In this document: in pieces, positions 45,137 to 59,600 of the stretch
Layout of the letters: the number at the start of each line of letters is the position of its first letter
Numbering within the stretch: the stretch's first letter is position 1
Source: a virus
Direction: 5' to 3' (one strand)
Length of the DNA: 64,000 bases
IMG/VR virus record: IMGVR_UViG_3300032293_002041
Location: 124,001-188,000 of that record
Program-made: the position numbers and the translations under genes
Notes under the pieces: model-generated
The model's database searches: none
Told to the model about the DNA's origin: nothing
What the model saw: only the letters and a program-made list of their open reading frames with translations

Positions 45137-46522
45137 CTATGGAACAAAGTGAATAGTTTGAGACTGTATATATGGTTCACAATCGTCGCAGTTGTATGGT
45201 AAAGAATATTCTGATGGAACAAATCTTCCTTTATATTTAGCCATTTTTGTATATATAAATTGGTCAATATATCCAGCAAAACCATCAAGTGAAGTTCCAG
45301 CATCATAGTGAGGAGGCTTAATATCTGACGCAATATAAAAATCGTGATTATCAAGTTTTGGATTGAAGCTTGTAACTTTAGTACCTTTATTAATACCATC
45401 AACAAATAATCTCATAGTATTATCAGCTCGTGATACTGCAATATGTTTCCATCCTGTAGTAAGAACAATATTAGTAGCAGTGATGCTACTATCTTCATAG
45501 ATATATGTTTGAGAACCACTATTATAGTAATCTGTATAAAAATTGAAGTATAAAGTATTATTATATTTTCGCAACTGTACATAGCTATTATTATCTGTAA
45601 AATATCCTTCTTTATTTTTAATACTAAAAATTGTTCCACTAATATTGTTAGAGGAACCTTTTACAAACATTTCTATGGTAAAATCTCCGCTAGGAGTCCA
45701 ATTTATATTTTCATAAGCGCCAACTATAATGTGAGCATACTCGGGAGGATTATCATTATTAAAAGGTTCTCCATACTCTATTCCGTCTGTATACAAACTA
45801 TATCCACCATATTTATAATCGCCCGATGTTATAGATAGTGATCCCCCGGTTGGGACCATCGCCTGCATATTAATATTATTACATGAATAATCCACATAGT
45901 CACCATCAAAAGGTAGATAAAGAGACATATCACAATAATTAAGCAATAATGCTGAGGGCATAATAGTAACATAGTTTGAAAAATTACCTGTACCTACAGC
46001 ATTCGAGGCTGATACTCTGAATTTATAGTTGGTTAGATTTTCTAGTCCAGTGACAAAAACACTAGTATCTAAAGATATTCCGTCATTATAAATATTCCAA
46101 GAAGTGAAGGTTCCTGTAGAATACTCAACAATATAATCTATTAGAGGAGATCTATTAGCATATGGAGCAGTCCATGACAGGGTGGCGGTTCCGTCGTCTC
46201 CGAGCCCTGCTAAGTTTGTTGGAGGTTCTGGAGGGGCTGGAGGAGGATAATAGGTCAAAATATCAACACATAATAAGCTATTTGTTAATTTTTCTTTAGG
46301 AGTAGTATAAGTTAAGATATCCTGAGCCAAATAAGTATGAAACATTTCGGGTTTGACTGTTTGATATGTTAGTATATCTGTACCAATAAACGTAACCGTG
46401 GTTGATTTTGTCGGTATAGTATAACTAAAAATATCTTCACCAAGATATGAATATTTTAATCTGTATATTTCTCTATCGCGAGATGGTATTGGATACCCAA
46501 AGAATGGTGGTAGTATCATCAT
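45137..46522 (-). CDS. FN3-LamG virion protein with four-fold N-terminal repeat (461 aa)
   Basis: Order of parts: four copies of a roughly 21-residue unit with a YLGxDILTY core (about residues 20-90), a Pro-rich hinge (PPPAPPEPP, near 92), an FN3 domain (about 95-188; ATLSWTAPY, LTNYKFRVSASNAVGTG), and a LamG-like domain (about 195-440; FTIEMFVKGS, GWKHIAVSRADNTMRLFVDG, GYIDQFIYT). The start ATG overlaps the upstream stop as ATGA and follows a strong GGAGG. The same FN3-LamG order occurs in the GC-rich protein at the window edge. Probably a carbohydrate-binding tail surface protein. Confidence 0.88.
   Translation of the reverse strand: MMILPPFFGYPIPSRDREIYRLKYSYLGEDIFSYTIPTKSTTVTFIGTDILTYQTVKPEMFHTYLAQDILTYTTPKEKLTNSLLCVDILTYYPPPAPPEPPTNLAGLGDDGTATLSWTAPYANRSPLIDYIVEYSTGTFTSWNIYNDGISLDTSVFVTGLENLTNYKFRVSASNAVGTGNFSNYVTIMPSALLLNYCDMSLYLPFDGDYVDYSCNNINMQAMVPTGGSLSITSGDYKYGGYSLYTDGIEYGEPFNNDNPPEYAHIIVGAYENINWTPSGDFTIEMFVKGSSNNISGTIFSIKNKEGYFTDNNSYVQLRKYNNTLYFNFYTDYYNSGSQTYIYEDSSITATNIVLTTGWKHIAVSRADNTMRLFVDGINKGTKVTSFNPKLDNHDFYIASDIKPPHYDAGTSLDGFAGYIDQFIYTKMAKYKGRFVPSEYSLPYNCDDCEPYIQSQTIHFVP
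46250..46460 (-). repeat. Four-fold DILTY repeat
   Basis: Four copies of about 63 bases encode GEDIFSY, GTDILTY, AQDILTY and CVDILTY, each with following Pro/Lys/Thr. The frame is kept. Likely a short solenoid or a stalk repeat. Confidence 0.7.
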
Positions 46523-47670
46523 GGTCCTCCATTAGCATCTGTCGTATCTCCTGATAGTATTATAGTATCCGAAGTAGTTTTTACTAATGTAGCAACAGAG
46601 TATCTGCCTACCAATTTATCGTGGCCCATTCTATTAACTAGTTGAGAGCCTGAAAATCTTACTTGTCCAGATCCCATCTGAGCCACCAAGCAATTGAAAC
46701 CTACATTTAGAGAGCCAGTAAAACTAATATTTATAGCTGAAATATTATTATTAAAACTTAATACTTTACCATTATCATTTTGGGTTATTATATAGTTATT
46801 AGTACTCTGATTATTTAATGAAGCAGAGAATCTTGTTAGGGTGCCGTCTCCAAGCGATTGTGTTCCAGTAAAATTATTTCCGCCTTCCAGTTTAGCAAAT
46901 TCAGACGAATCTCTCGTCGCAATATCTCCTAGTCCAAGAGTGAGTCTTTGTGCTTCTGCGTCAGCATCATTTATTAGTATTTTACCAGCTTCCGTAATGC
47001 TTAATAATCCGTATTGATCAACACCTGTTCCATAAATAATAGCTCCAGAATGAACTGATAGATTACCTAGTTTTGTTAATCTAGAACTATAGGCCTGTAT
47101 ATCACTTCCAATTTCTAGTCCAGTAGTTGATATAATTAAATTATTAAGATCTTGATCATTATATTGTAATGATATCTGCTGACCAGCTACCAATAATCCA
47201 GCAACTCTATCATCAACATTTTCTGCGAAACTATTAATATCACTAGTATTATGTCGATGTCCTATTAATGAATAACTATTACTAATAATATCTGAACTAA
47301 TATTAATCGTATTAGAACCAGCATTGAAAGCAACAGAAGTACCTCCTTGTCCAACAATATTTAATGTTTCGCCGGGTAATATTTCAATGTCTCCAACCAC
47401 TAATTTATTTAATCCGCTGCCCGCTGGACCAACTGGACCGATAGCTCCGCTTGGTCCTGGTGGACCAGCTGGTCCGATTTCTCCACGTAATCCGCTAGGC
47501 CCAATAAGTCCTTGCAAACCTCGTTCTACGTAAACAACACTAACTGTATTATCAAAACCATCATTAATATTTACATTTGTAGAAATAACGTTATTACTAT
47601 CAGAACCATCTACTGACTGGTTGATAATTAATACTTTATTTGGCGGTTGTATGATATTAATAGATGCCAT
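46519..47670 (-). CDS. Collagen-like tail fibre (383 aa)
   Basis: A 383-residue fibre protein. Residues about 49-86 are a collagen-like run of Gly-x-y triplets ([19 protein letters not shown]), expected to form a triple helix. It begins like the 4061-residue fibre: both have a short N-terminal domain, a strand with NVxIxD-FN, then the collagen run. The C-terminal part has the fibre-type motifs [20 protein letters not shown] and [12 protein letters not shown]. No clear Shine-Dalgarno precedes its ATG, only a 12-base gap after the 4061-residue gene, so it may depend on translation of that gene. Most likely part of an adhesive or side fibre. Confidence 0.87.
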   Translation of the reverse strand: MASINIIQPPNKVLIINQSVDGSDSNNVISTNVNINDGFDNTVSVVYVERGLQGLIGPSGLRGEIGPAGPPGPSGAIGPVGPAGSGLNKLVVGDIEILPGETLNIVGQGGTSVAFNAGSNTINISSDIISNSYSLIGHRHNTSDINSFAENVDDRVAGLLVAGQQISLQYNDQDLNNLIISTTGLEIGSDIQAYSSRLTKLGNLSVHSGAIIYGTGVDQYGLLSITEAGKILINDADAEAQRLTLGLGDIATRDSSEFAKLEGGNNFTGTQSLGDGTLTRFSASLNNQSTNNYIITQNDNGKVLSFNNNISAINISFTGSLNVGFNCLVAQMGSGQVRFSGSQLVNRMGHDKLVGRYSVATLVKTTSDTIILSGDTTDANGGP

Positions 47671-47682
47671 AATTATAGATTG

Positions 47683-50600
47683 TTAAAGAAGGTTAATAGT
47701 TTTGATATCAAATCCTGTCTCGTCAAAAATCATTAGCTCAAAAGATTCTTCGTTTCTCCAATCAAAATTAGTATTATTTGTTAGGACTATTTGCCAAGAA
47801 TCAGTAGATGCATCATAGGTGTCTAACATATTTGGAGCAGATAATTGTCTATTGAAGTTGCATATCTCTCCATTGATCATTACTTCTGGTTTATTATTGT
47901 AGATAGGCCTTAATCCACCATCAGTATTAAATGTCAGGCTCCAGGATCCGTTATTATTAACAATTCCTGAATCTATAACTGTTTGTGGTAGATTAATTTT
48001 AAGAGGTTTATTTATATACAGAGGATATAATCTACTATATGTTTTTGGTGTTAGGCTAGTTCCAGAAAAAACAGGCATTCCAGTATTTTCTACCGAAATA
48101 ATCTTGTATGAGTAATCTCGATATAAGCCTGTTGGTGTTCCAGTTATTGAAAATAGCCAGTAACCTTCTTTGGAATAAGTGGGTTCTGCTATGTTGATTT
48201 GATTACTCCATATCCTATTAACTTGAGTAATTCCGGAAACAGCTAAAGATCCACTATAATTTACAGAGTTTGGACCATTAAATGAAACATATAATAATGA
48301 ACTATCTCCTGATGATACTATAGTTTTATAGTTATATGGAGCTATGTTAGAGCATGTTGATATTGATCCTTGAGTTATGTCAACATTTTCTCCAGTAATA
48401 AATGGTATATTTTTATGTTTAATAGTTAAAGTGTTATCATCTATACTTAATAATATACTACGATATGAAATATAAGCTTGACTATTAGTAATTGCTGGAG
48501 AACCACCTCTGTTATACGGGATTCTAATGAATGAACCGCTGAAATTTACAGGTTCCAGTAATAGCGATGTTGGTGGTATGGTGTCTTCAGCAAAAGTAAT
48601 TCTAACAGCATCACCTGATGCAAATCCATACGTGTTTGCTCCAATACTAATGTTAATATATTGATTTGTGGGTTGAGTATTTCCTGGATGACTATAAGAA
48701 AGAGCAATTGGATTATTAATATTTTCGATTTCTTTTGTAATAAACCCTGTGGCGTGAGGGTTGTAACTTAGTGTCGTCCAGTTAGAGTTGTCTGGTAGCT
48801 GATAGTAAGGCACTGGTATGGGGTATTCGTTGAAAGGTATGTATCCTCCAACTAAAATTCCTTCGTATCCAGAAATTGAAACTCCACTTAAGCATGATAT
48901 TTTATTATTAATAATACCGTCTATCATTACTGGTGGGAAGCTATTTTGTGTTATGGTACCGTTCTTGGTTCCTCCTTTGTGGATCCAGAAATATTCATTT
49001 TGAGCATATCTAAGGGCATTATAGCGATATGTCGGAAATGTTGCGGGATTGTTGTTGAGGAAAAGTGAGAAAACAGTACCATAGGCTTCGCTGTGATTAA
49101 AAGCTATTGCCTGATTACTACCTACTTGAGAATTTTGATAAACAGAATTAGTTAAAAGATTAGTAATTCTATAATTAATAGTAGTATCTCGTTTATTATC
49201 TTGTAGGTCTCTTTGCTCAGCTGTGTTACCATAAGCACATCTACTACCAACATAGTATTGCTGATTATTATATGCAAAAGGAGCTTCGGACGCTGGAGCT
49301 GGGTCAGTTAATTCTACAATTGGAGCTGGTAACAATATGCCACTAATGCGTAAATATCCAGTTTCCCAGCAATTATATGTTTTTACTGTATAGATATGAT
49401 TTGATATACCACTTGTGTATTGGTTGTTTAATTGAACTATATTAAGTCCAGTTAATGAAGCATCAGAGTTACTAAAAATACCAGAAACTGGTATAGAAGC
49501 AGAATAATCGGGTCTCATTCTACCAAACAGCCCATATCCTGATTCATCTAGAATTTGAAATGATGTCTTATTGGAGAACGAGCCGCATCCGAGTATAGAT
49601 TTAGTTGTATTAGAATCTAAAGAGCCATTAAATTTTTGTAGATCATATGTTGGCACATTCTCTACTTTTCTTTCTCTGACTAGTCTTCCGCTGCCTGTTG
49701 TAAAAGTTTGTCCAGGAACTTCTACATAATAGTTTGGAGAAGAGTATTTTAAGGAATAAAAACCATTTTTATTGCCAGTGGGATTATAATCAAATTCTAA
49801 ATATAGATTATTGCCCTCTGAAATATTAGATATTGGTAGTTGTCTTGAAAATTGTAAATAAACCTTATAGTCTAATTCTTCATAGTTGCCTCCACTATAG
49901 TAGAATTCGCATGTCTGACATTGATTATGAGGTAGTATACTAGTACAATTCAATGAACCAGAATATGCTGGGGGCCAATAAGTAGTAATATTGGGATAAT
50001 TTCCTTTGTCGATTGGTCTGGTTCCTTGCGGAGGACTAACCGTTTCTCCTGCGACCATGTTTCTAATAGGAGTATATTTAGGTTTCTCGTCATCAAAATA
50101 TACGGTAAGATTAAGTGGAGAAGGTGGGTTGGCAGATGATATATCTTGAAATGTAAAGATTCTTTGTGTTGATTTATTCCTTGCGTCAAATACCTTAAGA
50201 CCGAACTGCTGGCTATAAAGCGACCCATTAGCAAATGTCGTTGGATTCCCGGTGAAAGTAATAATTCCACTAGACAAGTTGTTCCATGGTGCGGACGGAT
50301 TACCTCCAGAGAAAGATATCGCATAACTCAAACCAGGAGGTAATGTTCCACTCACCATCCATCCGGTTATTCCTGTTGGAATAGCACAAGACTCTCTATT
50401 TGTAGGACCAAATATATAAGAAATATTAATTGGTGAATTACATAAGGGAGATAGCTGTATTGGGTTCTGGTCTTGTTGAGAGCCGCTGATCCTAATGACT
50501 GGAGGAGTATGAGAAAACCCGTTGTCTTCTAATGAAGTATACAGAATACTAGCGCCTATTTTATCTGAGGTTAAATAAATATCTTGAATAGTATCTGTAT

Positions 50601-53600
50601 CAATTGCCAAAATAGAAAATGGCTTTATTCCTTCTTGGCCACACAAAGGAAGTCCCTTAAACTTAAAGTTCCAAGATTTATCAATAGGATTCCATGTCCT
50701 ATATTGAAGACATGTATTTTGTTGCTCTAGTCCAATACTAGGATTATATCCAGAACACATAGACGGTAATCCTGACAACAAAATTGTTGGCGGGAAATTT
50801 GGATTTTCAAGACCAAAAATAGTTTTAAATGTTATATCCCACGGAGATCCTTCAACAATTGTATAACTTGGATAAGAAATTCCAGTAATCTTAATTGGAA
50901 GTCCTCCAATACTAAAGCTATCCAATTCTATGAGACTTAATTTACCAACAGCCTGAATTTTATCAGTAGCTATTCCTTTACATTTTGCAGTTATGGTTGA
51001 GAACTGGCTGCTAGATAGCGAAGTTCCAGTATTTGAGATATCTATATCAATATCCCACCTATCTACAATAGGCTCTCCAGAATAGGAATACTCCCAAAGA
51101 TTAAAATTAGGATCATATTTACGATAGTATCGTGACAAATTAATAGTATTTTCTTTTAAGTTGATAGGGATGGTTACAGAAGGATAAGTATCGACATCTG
51201 CTTGTTTAATATCAAACGTGTTTTGATATGCTTTATTAGGAACAGAATAAATAGTTGATTGTATATTATCTAAATACTCAGTTTGGGTAAATAATAAATT
51301 AACAGATCTTGTTGCTACTGACTGAGTATCATCAGCATAAATATTAATAGTTTTAGGACCGATATTATCTGTAACTTTTCCAAAAGTATCTGTTTTACCA
51401 ATAGCTTCAACATTCCATCTATAGTTGATAGCATCATATGTGTAGTTCAAAGAATATTCTAATGGTTGATTTTCATATGTTCCTATATTTGGTAGATTAC
51501 CTAGTCTTACTGTAGGATGAATATCTGATCTGTGAGATAATATTCCATTAACTAGGTTAAACTGTATTGACCACATCTCTTGCTTATCATAGACCAATGG
51601 CTGTGTTAATGCTGATGTATTAATTTGAAAATTTTTATATAAAGTCAAGTTAATATTTTTATTGTATGTATATTGCGTCCATGTAATAACAGAATTTTCA
51701 TCAATAACTGGCTGAAATATTGATATTCCTATATTTTTATTAGGATAATATCCAGTATTGCCGGTCAATGCTACAGTTACTTTATATCTATCTGCTGTGC
51801 TATATTCATAGTTTATGGACTCAACTCCATAATAGTTTTGAGCCTCTGCTAGTGTTACTGTTAAACTTGTTTCTTCTTGATTAACAGCTGCTGGCACATA
51901 AAAATAAAAAGAACTAGATTGGGAACTATTGTCTATATTTAAATAAATATTATCATCAAGACCGACAGGATTTAATTGATAAGAAGGAGCATACTGAGAT
52001 GGGCCTAGTATATGTATTTCTCCAGTGCTAGTTGATAAAATATTATCGACACTATCTTTAAGATATAAGACTGGATAATATATTCCAGTAATAGATCCTG
52101 GATATCCATAAATAATCTTAGTTTCATCATTACTCAAATCATTGTCCTCACCTATTGTAAAACTTGAACCAGGAAAACCAGACATTGTAATAGTATAAGT
52201 TTCTGGTAAATATTTGATATCATATACTAATGACCAATTATCTGGTCCATTAGCATAAACATATGATGGTAATGCTTCTCTGATTTGTGGAATAAACTGA
52301 ATATTGATACTTTTACTTACTGTATCAAATCCGGTTTCGTCGCTAACTTTAATAATCATATCTCTATTACTTAGTATTTCTGTAATATCTGTTATAATAA
52401 TATTAATTATCCATATTTTATCAATAGGATTATATATGATATTATCATTGTCAATACTATAATTGGCTATACCAAATATATTTACTCTTGGTGCAGACTT
52501 TGAGAGGCTCTGAGACCATTTTTCTGAACCATTTTTAGTTTGTATTCTTAGATAAACTGGTTTAGAGAACGTATGAGGTATATCTAAAGAGTTAGATTCT
52601 AATATGGAAGAATATGTTTGTCCGTAATCTAATGAGTAATCAAGGCCTATTATTTCTATATTGTTAGGATTTAAATATAGTAGCTGAGTATTTATCTGAT
52701 TATGAAGAGTTGCTGTATAACCACTATATATCGGAAGGCTTGAATTATTTAAATGAATTAGATGCTTCCATCTCTTTGATTGATCATTGTATGAATTTAT
52801 TCCAAGAGCAAATAAGCTATTGTCTGTTCCGGATACGTTTATGGAACCATTAGAGACTATAAAATCATTATTTATATTTGGATTTTTATTACTTTTAAGA
52901 TTATAGTCACTATCTATTATATAGACTAAACCACTGACGCCAAAATATGCAGCATTGTATGGAATAGTAATTGTAAAATTATACGGGTCAATTTTATCTG
53001 TAATGTAATATGATCCATTTAGTAAGGGAGCGCCATCTGAAAAATCAAAGTAGAATTTTTTATTTGTTCCCCAAGGTCTTATATATCCCTTATTGTCGTT
53101 TGTGATATTACTAGTTTTACCAATATTGCTTCTATCAATAATATCAGAAATATTATTAAAGTCTGTGTTCTCAAACCCCTTAATGTTTATGCAGATAGTG
53201 CCAGATTGGCATGAGCTAGAGCCTACGCCTATTGTGAATACTCCAGTTTTTGGAGCTGAGACAAAGTTGCCGTCGTTATCCATGGGCCATTCTGCTGTTG
53301 AACCGCCATAAGAATGGTAGTAGATATTATTAAAATATGGAATATTACAAAAACCAGAGCATGATCCGATAAAAGATAGTGATCCAACATTTGGAAGTTC
53401 AGTATCCCAGGCTAGTCCAAAGCTATCAGAGTATCGGTATTGGTTTCTTCTATATAAGTCGTTTCCGTCTTGATTAAGTGGCTCAATATTTTTAGAGCCA
53501 TTCATAGCTATGCCACTAAAAAGTGTTTGACTTGCGTTGATGCGTAAAATCTGACAGTATTGACTAATTGAATTTGTGTTAAAGTTATTAGATCCATTAA

Positions 53601-56600
53601 ATGTTGTAATTTTTATTTGATCATCGGCATTAAGATATGCTTTTGGAGTAGAAAGTCCATTGATAATAATAATGTTTCCATTATAGTATGTTCTATTGTT
53701 TTGTTGTCTATTGTATGGTACGCAAAGATTTTGATTTACAGTTATAATTGGTAGGGTATAGAATGAAGATGCTATGCCAGTATCCATAATCCAATCAATA
53801 CTTCTCGATAATGCTATTATTCCAGATGATGCAGAATAGCTGCTGATGTAGATGTATCTATCTGACCATCCAGATAATGATGAATATATTCTTTGATTCT
53901 GATATAGTGATAATCCTGTACTTGTAGTTAATATACTTTGTCCAGAATATACTGTTCCGTTAAATGATATTCCTGAAATAACTGAGTCTACTCTTACCGG
54001 TTGCTGGACACTACCGAGAGAAGAACATCCCAAAATCATATTCCTTTGTAAATTAAATACTTGTGCAGAGTCACAGTCATAAAAAGAATTGTTTCCACTC
54101 ACTATAGTTGAGTTAAAATTAAATCCATTTGTTGAATAAGATGCTCTGATTGGTTGCTCAAAATAGTCTGGTTTACTATTTTCTTTTAGGAGATAGTTTT
54201 GGTTATCATTAATAGTTATTTGATTTCCGGTAATTGCAAGAATGTCAAATAAGTTATTTTTAGGTTTGCGATTACTATTGTTGTTTATACATGAATCGAA
54301 CTGAACCGGTATTTGATTTAAGATTTTAGCATTTAGTATTTGATATCCATGATTTTTATCTAGGTTCAATATCATACTGCCTGTAGATGACAGACCAGAA
54401 TCTGGGTACCACGATAAATTATTAACCATAAAAGATGAAGTGCCATCGTATCCGCTAAAAAATGTATGAGCAGTGTCTGTGGGAATGTCTCCTTGATTAG
54501 TGCTAGTATAATTTATAAATATACTATCTTCATTAGATTCTATATTAGTATGCTGATCAGGACTAATAATAATATCATTACATCCGGCTTCAGTATAAAA
54601 AGAAACAATTCCTGTAACGTAATGACCCGTAGATGCTATGTATTGAGAAGTTTCAGAAGAAAATCCTTTAATATATGATTGTGATATAAAAGATGGGCAT
54701 ACACCAGACACATACCCACTTGCAAAATACTGAAATCCACTGGGATAATATTCGTCATTAGTAGGTAAAACGCCCGTATAGGTTATTAATCCAGATCGTG
54801 ATGTTCCTTGATATCTTGTATCTAAAAGAATTCGCTTACCAATATTATTTATGGTGATAGCTGTATAAGTTATTATTCCAGATAGTGATTCTCCTTGATA
54901 TCTTGTGTCTAAAAGAATTCGCTTCCCAATATTATTTACAGTAATAGTCGTATTAATTCCAGTCCCAGTAAAGGGGATATCAAATATAAGAGAATTCTCT
55001 CCAGTATTAACAACCCTAGCCTCGTCATTCCATTCAGAAAGAGAAGATATAAATCTAACACCGGAGATATATTGTAGATCTGGGGGTGTTATACCAGAAA
55101 TGACATACGATCCACTGCTTACATATCCGGTAATCTCTACTACAGATTCTAAAATTCCAGTAACTGAAGCTAATGATAGACCGCTAGTTGTCGATAATGG
55201 CATTCCGACAATGAGAGTATTGAGGTCGCCAAGTACTGAAGTACACTCACTTATTATATTACTATTATTAATCAGTACTCCGCTAAATTTATTTGAAGCA
55301 GAATCCTGGTTTCCGCTAAAAACTATTCTATCAAATGTGATAAAATTCTGACCAGTATTAGCGACTCTCGATTGATTATTCCATTCAGAAAGAGAAGACA
55401 CAAACCTAATACCGGAAATATATTGTAGGTCTGGAAATGTCATACTAGCAACACAAAGACGATTTGATCCACTACTTGTATATCCATTGATTTCTACTAG
55501 AGAATTTAAAATTCCCGTAATCGTAGCTGATGATAAACCGTTCGTTGCAGACAAAGACATTCCCGTATAGATAGTATCTAGCCTACCCAGCAAGGTGGTT
55601 GTAGGATAGTACAGACTAAATGAAGCACATTCACTTATTATATTGCTATTATTAATTAACACTCCACTGAAACTATTAGACGCAGTTTCAAATCTGAGAT
55701 GAGGTGAATAGCCACCAGCCGTATCAAATTTTCCTATAACCGATCCTGATGGCATATTTTCTGATATAGTGACTGCAGATAGGTTAAGATTTGTTATTTT
55801 TAATGGACTATCGTCATCAATTGACTGGATACTATAATTAAAAATATTTAAACCAGATTCATTAATATGTATATCAAAAATATCATATGCTGCTAGGACA
55901 CTGTTATAAAAAACATTCACTTTTAGAGACAAAACACCAGTATCTGATAGAGACGGAGTTCCGCTAAATATTCTCTGTCCACCATTAAAACTAAGCCACG
56001 ATGGTAATCCAGAATTATTGCTTAAACATCCAGAATAAGACTTGGATCCGGCAAAAGTTTCGTCACTGAAAGTCCCTGTGGGAACCATAAAGACCCAGGG
56101 TTCATCAACTGTCAAATATTGATCATCTATAGGGTTCATTAAAAATGGACTTTCATCCACATTTAATATTCCAATCGTAAATCGTTTTTCTAAAAATTGT
56201 GAAGACCTGTCGGTTGTTCTGACTCTAACGGTATAAGCAGACTTTGCTTCAAAATTAAACGATTCTCTAGCAACTAAATAGTCTCCACTAATAGCGAAAG
56301 AAGCATTATCAGCATCTCCATAGCCGCAAACCAAAGAATATGAGAATGGTGTAGAAGGGAGTGTTATATTTTCTAAATATTTATTGTATATACTAAGAGT
56401 GCTAGTACCATCTTCGGACGGATATTGAGTATAGATACCATCATATTTTTTGAATCTAGTGGCCGATTTAGCGTATGTACCATTAAAACTTCTTTTATTA
56501 TGTAATGTTAGTAGTCCTGAATTCAACGAACCAGGAGCTACCTTAACAGGTGTTCCGCTAAAGTTTTGTGGTACTCCAGTAATTTTAAACGCTATTGTGG

Positions 56601-59600
56601 GTTGACCGCAATATGTTGCTGGATATGCCCCAGATATTCTGGTTAGTGCTTGTTGCCCATAACCATCGATATTCACATATAGTTTTGAGCACGAACTTAG
56701 ATAATGATCTGTGTATGAGTTGAAAGTTAAAACAGATGGACTATTGACACTAGAAGAATTAAATGTTCCGGTAAAAGGAACATTGAAAGTAACGCTTCCG
56801 CTAGTGAGCGCAACGATGATTCCTGTCTGTTCTGCTATAGTAGGGTATAATGACTCGTATGGTCTAAATCTAACTTTCATACCAGTATGTAATATGGTCA
56901 TCGCATTGAGTGGCATATTATACATATCAGGTGAATTTGTATATAGATATCCTCCAGAAATTATTATAGAGCCAGAGCTATCTATAAGTGATTTACTATT
57001 AGGATCTATGACTATTTCGTCTCCTGTTAGATACCCACTTGCAAAATTTTCACTAACTCTAAAATGATCTTGATCAATAATATCTAAAACTGTATATTGT
57101 TTTGAGATTGGATTATGAAATAATCCCGATGAAAAAGTTAAGCTAGCTAAACATCCTGTTGTCATGCCGTGATTATACGAAGTAACTTTAATTCTATAGT
57201 CATTAGAATTTTGTAAGAATGATCCACTAAATACTGGTTTTTCTATAGTAAGTATAGTATTTCCATCATTAGTTTTTACATAGCTACCAGTAGAGCTAAT
57301 GAATTCTGGTATATATTTATATATTGAATCAATATTTTGTGCTGACACGCCAAAGGATTTGACTGGAGGAGCAGTTACTTCTAGGTTTTGAATAATAGTA
57401 TTATCTGCCAGCTTATAGTGATAATAGTGTCTTCTCTGTTGTGAGTCGTTATATATCTCTTTTTTAGCATGATTTTTAAGAGATGAAGTAACATTCACAG
57501 TTTGGGCTGGATTAGAAGGGTTTCTGAAAGTTGTATTCTTGATGATTCCACTATCAAAAACTACTAGAGCCGCACCTGTACCTGCTGCTTTGTTCATTAG
57601 AACTTCTAAAGAATAAGCAATTGTTTTATCTTTTGGTAAAATAATACTAGGACTCATATCTGTCCAGCTACCATTTGTTTCTGAACTATTGAGACCTAAT
57701 GCTATAGTTGAATATTGTCCTTGAGTTATAGTTTGTCCGTTATCAAATTCAGCAAAAGCACCAAAGCTTAATTGATTTTCACTCCATGTATATCCATAAT
57801 TACCGGCTGCTATTGATTTATTTTTAAGTGTTTTAGAACCATAGTTTAAGGCAACGCTATTATTACCAGAAACAATATTATTTGTTCCCACAGCTAAGCT
57901 ATTATTATTAAATACTTTATTACTAGTACCAATAGCTGCTGAGCTATTAACTAAAAATGAACCACTATTTGATGATCCTATGTGTAAACTAGCATTATTT
58001 TCTATAATAATTGCAGTATCATCTGCTTTTTGTCTTATGATAGAATCACTAATTGTTCTACTAGGATCGCTAGTGCGATTATCAAACCGGGGTATATAGT
58101 CAGGTGTCCCATCTAAATTATCAAACTCAACTTTTTCATACGTGAACAATCCTGTCATATTACCAGCATCAGTGAAATAATCTGAATTACGACCATGCAA
58201 TAAGTCAACATTAAGATTTTCAACCATCCTACTATTATTTCCAACGTTAATTGGAGCATTTGACTGTCCAGCGATAGGGGTGATAACTATCTGATCTCGA
58301 ATTTGAATTCCATTAACAAATGTTTTAACCCCACTAATAACCTGGTTATCAGTTCTGCTAACATAAAGAGTATCTGCTTTTCCTCTTAATAATATTACAT
58401 TAATATCTCCGCTAACATTGTTGCTGATATAAATTGCATTTTGATCACCTCCATCAACATCTCCTATGAAGCCGTTTTCACCTCCACTAATTTCTCCACC
58501 ACTACTACTAATATTTGTGATTAGCTTTAATTCTCTATCAGCTGGATAAAATGCTAATATTCCAGTTTTTGGGATAAATCCACCATACAAAAATGTGAAT
58601 CCTCTAGGATCACTAGGAAGTATGGATGCTGAATTTGTTCCTATAGTTGGAAGATTATCTCTTATAGTTAAATCATCTCCATTAAGATTCACGTCACCAT
58701 TTACTGTAAATGATCCATTGATAGTATCTCCAGTTGTGCTAACAGGACGATATCCTAAAGAATATACAATATCTCCATAGTTCATATTATCGCCAAGAGC
58801 GACCATGCCTCTATCATTAACATAAACTTTAGTATAAGTTCCTGGCTCAACTGAAGATGGTACAATATTAAGATTTATAAATCCAGTTAGATTTCCTGCA
58901 TTTGTAAAATATGAACTATTATTACCATCTAATAAATCTGCATCTAAACCTGAATCTTGTCCATCATTACCAGGATGCCAAGGAGTATATCCAAGAATAC
59001 TAATAATATCAGATTGAGTTAAATTAGTCCCAGATACTACTCTGCCTTTATCGTCCGTAATGATCTTAGAGTAAGTGCCTGGTGTTCCGGTAACAGATAA
59101 TGAGATAGAATTATTCTCAACCAGTATGTCTGATGATCCACCAATATTAAGAACAACTGAACCACTGGGCAGAGTTAAAGATCCTCCTCCTGTTAATCCT
59201 GATCCTGCCACTATATCTATTGTTGTTCCACTTAATAAGATTCTTCCAGTAGCCAATGGAAAAGATGTAATTTTAAAGCCATCATAGTATAATAATCTAT
59301 TGCTATTAAAGGTTTGATTATTAGTTCCACCCTTATCTATTGGAACAACTCCGGTAATATTACCGATACTAAGTTCAACCTTGCGAACAATAGTGTCGTC
59401 TACAACTATTTGATTATATTCATTAATAGCAAGTCCACCACCAGCATTAATTCCTAAAGTAACTGTATTATCTACTAGCTCTCTATATAATCCAGAGCCA
59501 CTAAAAACGCCAGTAACAGCGTTAGCATTAGAACTATTCAATAAATCTTCGAAAGTATAGTTAGAACTGGATAATTTATTTCCATCATAATAAATAATAT

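Noticed and set aside
35281-52880. T4-like late promoter strings (tatttata on the plus strand, e.g. near 35300, 48010 and 52870).
   Set aside because: They fall inside coding sequence and are expected by chance in AT-rich DNA; no matching gene starts lie nearby.
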